Shown here: piece after piece, positions 57,680 through 64,000 of the stretch
Numbering within the stretch: the stretch's first letter is position 1
Layout: each line of letters opens with the position of its first letter
Source: Canibacter zhoujuaniae
GTDB taxonomy: Bacteria; Actinomycetota; Actinomycetes; Actinomycetales; Microbacteriaceae
Assembly (NCBI RefSeq): GCF_011752015.1
Contig: NZ_JAAIKA010000003.1
Location: 1 to 64,000 of the forward strand
Length of the DNA stretch: 64,000 nt
Direction: 5' to 3'
Position numbers and translations under genes: made by a program
The notes under the pieces: generated by a model
Told to the model about the DNA's origin: nothing
Database searches by the model: none
The model's input: only the letters and a program-made list of their open reading frames with translations

Positions 57680-58912
57680 ATGTGGATTAAGAGATTAGAG
57701 TTACACAACTTCCGAAATTATGAAAATTTGGAGGTTGAGTTTGATGCGGGCAAAGTTCTAATTCTTGGCCATAACGGGCAGGGCAAAACCAACTTAATTG
57801 AGGGTATCGCCTATTTTGACTCACTCTCATCACATCGTGTATCGAGTGATGCGCCGCTTTTAAAAGCGGGTGAGAACACCGGAGTTTTAAGAGTTATTGT
57901 TGCACACACCGGCTCAACAAAAGCAATGGATGTGCAGCTCCAGAGTGGGCGCGGCAAAAAAGCTCAGCTCAACGGTAACTCTATTGCCCCACGCGAGCTC
58001 ACACGCTACCTCACAACAGTTGTTTTTGCTCCTGAAGATTTACAAATAGTGCGCGGCGAGCCGAGTGCGCGGCGCAGTTTTCTAGACTCTGCAATTGTTA
58101 GTCGCAATCCGATTTTTGCCGGGGTGTTACAAGAATACGAACGCGTTGTAAAACAACGGTCATCGCTATTGCGCGCTATTCGCGGCAATCCACACCAGTC
58201 AGGGTTTCGGGAGAATCTGGAATTTTGGAATTCTCATCTGCTGCTTTTGGGCACACGGGTGATGGCGGAACGGCGGCGGCTTGTTGATGATTTACTGCCT
58301 TATTTAAAAGAAGCTTATAAGGGTCTTGTTGGGGCGGATCACAGACCGGGATTAGCCCTTTATGAAACCGCAACAGCAAAAGAATCACGCCCCTATGTTG
58401 CGGGGGCATACGCGGGGGTAGATGGCTCTGAGGTTTTTGATCACCTGAGCAATGTTTCACGTGAAACATTGAGCGCGGATTTTAAATTTCAGCTTGACCG
58501 CCTGGAAAGAGCTGAAATTGAGCGTGGCCAAACACTGATTGGCCCGCACCGTGATGATTTGCAGTTAGAGCTAAACGGTCTACCTGTGAAGGGGTATGCA
58601 AGTCATGGTGAATCATGGTCGGTTGCACTCAGTCTGAAACTGGCAATAGCTGAACTTATGCGTGCCGAGCTTAATAGCGAAGACCCGGTTTTGATTCTTG
58701 ACGATGTTTTTGCTGAGCTTGATGCCAAACGACGCGAAAGTTTGATGACGGCTGTCGGTGATTATGAGCAGGTGATCATAACCGCCGCTGTTGCCGCAGA
58801 TATTCCACCGGGCATGCCCTGGCAGACTTTTATTATTAGCGGTGGCCGGTTGGTTAAATCAGAGGTTAGCGCTGATCCGCAAACTGTTTTTGCAAAGGCT
58901 GGTGTTGAATGA
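57680..58912 (+). CDS. recF: DNA replication and repair protein RecF
   Basis: 410 residues: LELHNFRNYENLEVEFDAGKVLILGHNGQGKTNLIEGIAY (Walker A GHNGQGKT), signature-like VALSLKLAIAELMRAE, and Walker B DPVLILDDVFAELDAKRR. It helps load RecA at gaps. A parS site is inside the gene at 58453-58468 and encodes Val259-Thr263 in the stretch NVSRET. The start ATG 57680+ follows directly after dnaN with no strong SD. Confidence 0.95.
   Translation: MWIKRLELHNFRNYENLEVEFDAGKVLILGHNGQGKTNLIEGIAYFDSLSSHRVSSDAPLLKAGENTGVLRVIVAHTGSTKAMDVQLQSGRGKKAQLNGNSIAPRELTRYLTTVVFAPEDLQIVRGEPSARRSFLDSAIVSRNPIFAGVLQEYERVVKQRSSLLRAIRGNPHQSGFRENLEFWNSHLLLLGTRVMAERRRLVDDLLPYLKEAYKGLVGADHRPGLALYETATAKESRPYVAGAYAGVDGSEVFDHLSNVSRETLSADFKFQLDRLERAEIERGQTLIGPHRDDLQLELNGLPVKGYASHGESWSVALSLKLAIAELMRAELNSEDPVLILDDVFAELDAKRRESLMTAVGDYEQVIITAAVAADIPPGMPWQTFIISGGRLVKSEVSADPQTVFAKAGVE
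58453..58468. promoter_or_regulatory. parS: parS site 5, inside recF
   Basis: Exact TGTTTCACGTGAAACA within the recF coding sequence, part of a 22-bp palindrome with CAA/TTG flanks. It is the site closest to oriC, about 2 kb away. Confidence 0.95.
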
Positions 58913-59403
58913 ACGACAAAATTCGCCGCCGCCTGGAAGAGCAGTATTTGCTGAGTGTCAAAGTGTGGGGTGGCACCCGCAAAACAGTTGATGAGATGCG
59001 CCGCGTTGAAAATCAGCAGCGGGCAAAAACGCAACCGTTTGAGCGAGGGCGGGATCCACAACCGATCGGGAAGATAGTCGACTCGTTTATGCAGCGCGAA
59101 GGTTTCACGGTGCGGTTAGCAAATACCGCAGTTGTTGCGAACTGGGAAAAAATCGTTGGCCCAAATGTAGCTGCCCACACAGAAGTGCAGGGTTTAGTTA
59201 ACGGCAAATTAGTGGTTGCGTGTGACTCCACCGCGTGGGCGACTGAATTACGGCTGCTCAGCAGCACCATTGTGAAGCGCTTGAAAGAGGAATACCCGGA
59301 TGCCCAGGTGCGCACGGTTGAGGTGAAGGCACCGGGCACCGTTTCATGGCGGCACGGCAGGCGCGTTGTGCCGGGCAGAGGGCCACGCGATACTTACGGA
59401 TAA
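58909..59403 (+). CDS. dciA: DUF721 protein, DciA-type helicase loader/operator
   Basis: 164 residues. The DUF721 core is IGKIVDSFMQREGFTVRLANTAVVANWEKIVGPNVAAHTEVQGLVNGKLVVACDSTAWATELRLLSSTIVKRL. In bacteria lacking DnaC/DnaI, this protein (DciA) acts with DnaB at replication initiation; dnaB lies at 39758-41146. The ATG overlaps the recF stop by 4 nt. The C-terminus is basic (SWRHGRRVVPGRGPRD). Confidence 0.85.
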   Translation: MNDKIRRRLEEQYLLSVKVWGGTRKTVDEMRRVENQQRAKTQPFERGRDPQPIGKIVDSFMQREGFTVRLANTAVVANWEKIVGPNVAAHTEVQGLVNGKLVVACDSTAWATELRLLSSTIVKRLKEEYPDAQVRTVEVKAPGTVSWRHGRRVVPGRGPRDTYG

Positions 59404-59465
59404 AAATCAGGGTCTCACTATCCCAAAAATCACCCACCAGACAGCTTAAAAAAGCCCCTAGGAGG

Positions 59466-61553
<2,088 letters not shown>

Positions 61554-61575
61554 TAATGAAACTGAGGGTGGCAAC

Positions 61576-64000
61576 GTGAGTGACAACTACACGCCAGAAA
61601 CCAATGGCAGTGAGCACGATCACGGCAATATTGAACAGGTCGACCTAAAACTCGAGATGCAGCGCAGCTACCTCGACTACGCGATGAGCGTGATCGTGGG
61701 GCGTGCGCTTCCTGACGTTAGGGACGGTCTCAAGCCGGTGCACCGCCGCGTGATTTACACGATGTACGACGGCGGCTACCGCCCAGACAAAGCTTTTTCA
61801 AAGTGCACGCGCGTTATTGGTGACGTGATGGGGCAGTTCCACCCGCACGGTGACAGTGCGGTCTATGACACCCTTGTGCGTCTTGTGCAGCCGTGGTCGC
61901 TGCGCTACCCGCTCGCACTCGGCCAGGGTAACTTCGGATCCCCCGGTAACGATGGCGCCGCAGCACACCGTTACACCGAAACTAAGATGGCGCCGCTCGC
62001 TATGGAGATGGTGCGCGACATCGACGAAGACACTGTCGATTTTCAGGACAACTACGATGGCCGCACACAGGAGCCAACCGTGCTCACCGCGCGCTTCCCA
62101 AACCTTCTGGTGAACGGCTCGGTCGGTATCGCCGTGGGAATGGCAACAAATATTCCGCCGCACAATCTCCGTGAAATATCAGAGGCAGCAAAATGGCACC
62201 TCGAAAACCCAGACGCGAGCAAAGAAGAACTAATTGAAGCGCTGATCGAGCGTGTGAAGGGCCCAGACTTTCCAACCGGCGCACAGATTCTGGGCACTAA
62301 AGGGATTCGTGAGGCGTATCGCACCGGCCGCGGTTCAATTACTATGCGGGCGGTTGTCAATATTGAAGAGATTCAGGGTCGCACCTGCCTGGTGGTAACC
62401 GAACTGCCGTATCAGGTAAACCCCGATAACCTCGCAGTAAAAATCGCTGATCTCGTAAAAGAGGGGCGCATTCAGGGCATTGCGGATATCCGCGATGAGT
62501 CATCCGGTCGCACCGGGCAGCGCCTCGTTATCGTGTTAAAGCGCGACGCGGTAGCAAAGGTGGTGCTGAATAATCTTTATAAGCACACACAGTTGCAGGA
62601 AAACTTCAGCGCTAACATGCTGGCGATTGTTGACGGTGTGCCGCGCACTCTCTCACTCGACGGTTTTATCACGAACTGGGCGCACCACCAGGTGCAGGTG
62701 ATCGTGCGTCGCACAAAGTTCCGCCTGCAAAAAGCAGAGGCTGAGGCGCATATTCAACGTGGCTACCTGAAAGCGCTAGATGCCCTTGATGAGGTTATTG
62801 CGCTGATCCGCCGCTCACCGACGGTTGACGAGGCGCGGGCGGGGCTCATGCAGCTGCTCGGTGTTGACGAAATCCAGGCTGACGCAATTCTCGCGCTGCA
62901 GCTGCGCCGTCTCGCTGCGCTGGAGCGCCAAAAAATTATGGATCTCGCGGCAAAGCTCGAGGCGCAGATTAAAGAATACGAAGGTATTCTCGCCGATCCG
63001 ACCAAGCAGCGTGCGATTATTGTTGCCGAGCTTGACGATATTGTGAAGCGCTATGGTGATGAGCGCCGCACCGAAATTATGCACGGTTTTGACGGCGACA
63101 TGTCGGTGGAAGACCTCATTCCAGAAGAGGAAATGGTTGTCACCGTTACCCGTGGTGGTTACATTAAGCGCACCCGGATCGACAACTATCGCTCGCAACA
63201 CCGCGGCGGTAAGGGTGTTAAGGGCGCGGCACTGCGCTCAGACGATATCGTTGAACACTTCTTCGTGACCACCACCCACCAATGGCTGCTGTTCTTCACC
63301 AACACGGGCCGGGTTTACCGTGCGAAAGCGTGGGAGGCGCCTGAGGGCGGTCGCGATGCGAAGGGTCAGCACCTTGCAAATATGCTCGCGCTGGCACCGG
63401 ATGAGCAGGTGACGCAGATCCTTGAGCTTGACGCATATCACGCAGATAAGTATCTGCTGTTAGCTACGCGTGACGGTCTGGTGAAGAAAACCGCGCTGCC
63501 AGAGTATGACACCAACCGCACCGGCGGAATTATCGCCATTAAGCTGCGCGATGGTGACGAGCTAGTGCAGGCTCTGGTTGCTGCAAACACCGATGATGTG
63601 CTGTTGATCTCAAAGCAGGGTATGAGCGTGCGTTTTAACGCAAACGATGACGCCCTGCGCCCGATGGGTCGCTCAACCAGCGGTGTGCGGGGCATGAAAT
63701 TCCGTGCCGGTGATGAGCTGCTGAGCGCGGCAACAGTGGCGGATGACGGTTATGTGTTTGTTGTCACAGAGGGCGGCTATGCCAAGCGCACCGCGGTTGA
63801 TGAGTATCGAGTGCAGCAGCGTGGCGGCTTTGGTATCAAGGTTGCCAAGCTTGATGAGGCACGCGGTGATCTTGTGGGCGGCTGCATTGTTGATGCGACT
63901 GATGAGGTGCTTGTCGTGCTGCAGAGCGGTAAAGTAGTACGCTCTAATGTAAATGAAGTGCCTGCAAAGGGCCGCAACACAATGGGTGTCGTTTTCGCGC
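61576..64000 (+). CDS. gyrA: DNA gyrase subunit A (partial, cut by window end)
   Basis: 808 codons are visible, without a stop, so only the C-terminal end is missing. The core starts [36 protein letters not shown]; the catalytic Tyr is in [11 protein letters not shown]. The quinolone-determining region reads [15 protein letters not shown], with Ser and Asp at the two positions most often changed in resistant strains, so no target mutation is seen there. From about residue 520 the beta-pinwheel has [10 protein letters not shown] and similar repeats. GTG 61576 has GAGG 8 nt upstream; TTG 61543, inside gyrB, is an in-frame alternative. Confidence 0.95.
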   Translation, partial: MSDNYTPETNGSEHDHGNIEQVDLKLEMQRSYLDYAMSVIVGRALPDVRDGLKPVHRRVIYTMYDGGYRPDKAFSKCTRVIGDVMGQFHPHGDSAVYDTLVRLVQPWSLRYPLALGQGNFGSPGNDGAAAHRYTETKMAPLAMEMVRDIDEDTVDFQDNYDGRTQEPTVLTARFPNLLVNGSVGIAVGMATNIPPHNLREISEAAKWHLENPDASKEELIEALIERVKGPDFPTGAQILGTKGIREAYRTGRGSITMRAVVNIEEIQGRTCLVVTELPYQVNPDNLAVKIADLVKEGRIQGIADIRDESSGRTGQRLVIVLKRDAVAKVVLNNLYKHTQLQENFSANMLAIVDGVPRTLSLDGFITNWAHHQVQVIVRRTKFRLQKAEAEAHIQRGYLKALDALDEVIALIRRSPTVDEARAGLMQLLGVDEIQADAILALQLRRLAALERQKIMDLAAKLEAQIKEYEGILADPTKQRAIIVAELDDIVKRYGDERRTEIMHGFDGDMSVEDLIPEEEMVVTVTRGGYIKRTRIDNYRSQHRGGKGVKGAALRSDDIVEHFFVTTTHQWLLFFTNTGRVYRAKAWEAPEGGRDAKGQHLANMLALAPDEQVTQILELDAYHADKYLLLATRDGLVKKTALPEYDTNRTGGIIAIKLRDGDELVQALVAANTDDVLLISKQGMSVRFNANDDALRPMGRSTSGVRGMKFRAGDELLSAATVADDGYVFVVTEGGYAKRTAVDEYRVQQRGGFGIKVAKLDEARGDLVGGCIVDATDEVLVVLQSGKVVRSNVNEVPAKGRNTMGVVFA

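Overview
The window is chromosomal DNA of an actinobacterium, most likely a member of the Microbacteriaceae or a close relative with an only moderately high G+C content. The reasons are the gene order around the origin (cca, DUF6049, trxB, trxA, parB, parA, rsmG, jag, yidC, yidD, rnpA, rpmH, dnaA, dnaN, recF, DUF721/dciA, gyrB, gyrA), DUF6049 and DUF3151 proteins, LAxTG sorting signals of the class E sortase type, frequent GTG/TTG starts, and many apparently leaderless genes with a TANNNT box 6-7 nt before the start codon. The species cannot be named from the sequence alone.

Layout. 1-15.8 kb: the end of a wall-anchored protein, exonuclease III, three tRNAs, a PuuP-like permease, a thioester-domain adhesin, an ABC exporter, the riboflavin operon ribD-ribE-ribBA-ribH, trpS, a second exonuclease III-like gene and a HerA-like ATPase. 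15.8-20.9 kb: a three-gene restriction-modification-like operon (GIY-YIG/helicase, NPPY methyltransferase, second methyltransferase-like protein) enclosed almost exactly by a 103-bp inverted repeat. 21-22.2 kb: a MarR/SRPBCC pair and tRNA-Thr. 22.3-39.7 kb: housekeeping genes (holB, YigZ, S4 protein, chorismate mutase, purA, YajQ, LOG, YrdC-like), a hisC plus branched-chain 2-oxoacid dehydrogenase operon, and purB. 39.7-45.2 kb: dnaB, a 0.7-kb gene-free region rich in DnaA boxes, the rplI-rpsR-ssb-rpsF cluster and cca. 45.2-64 kb: the conserved origin region, with oriC most likely between dnaA and dnaN, running into gyrA, which is cut by the window end.

How the parts work together. The right half is a replication and segregation centre: DnaA, DnaN, RecF, DciA, DnaB, SSB, gyrase, ParA/ParB and five perfect 16-bp parS palindromes spread over 26 kb. 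DnaA boxes lie at oriC, upstream of dnaA, in the rplI-dnaB gap and as an inverted pair before the adhesin gene.

The most interesting part is the inverted-repeat-bounded defence cassette at 15.8-20.9 kb. It has the look of a mobile restriction-modification unit without a transposase of its own, with a split or duplicated methyltransferase and a T5orf172-like GIY-YIG domain fused to an SF2 helicase. Other points worth a look are a tiny membrane protein with a LAQTG sorting signal at its N-terminus, an SSB without the acidic C-terminal tip, and the absence of murJ, sigM and cwlM from their usual place next to trxB.
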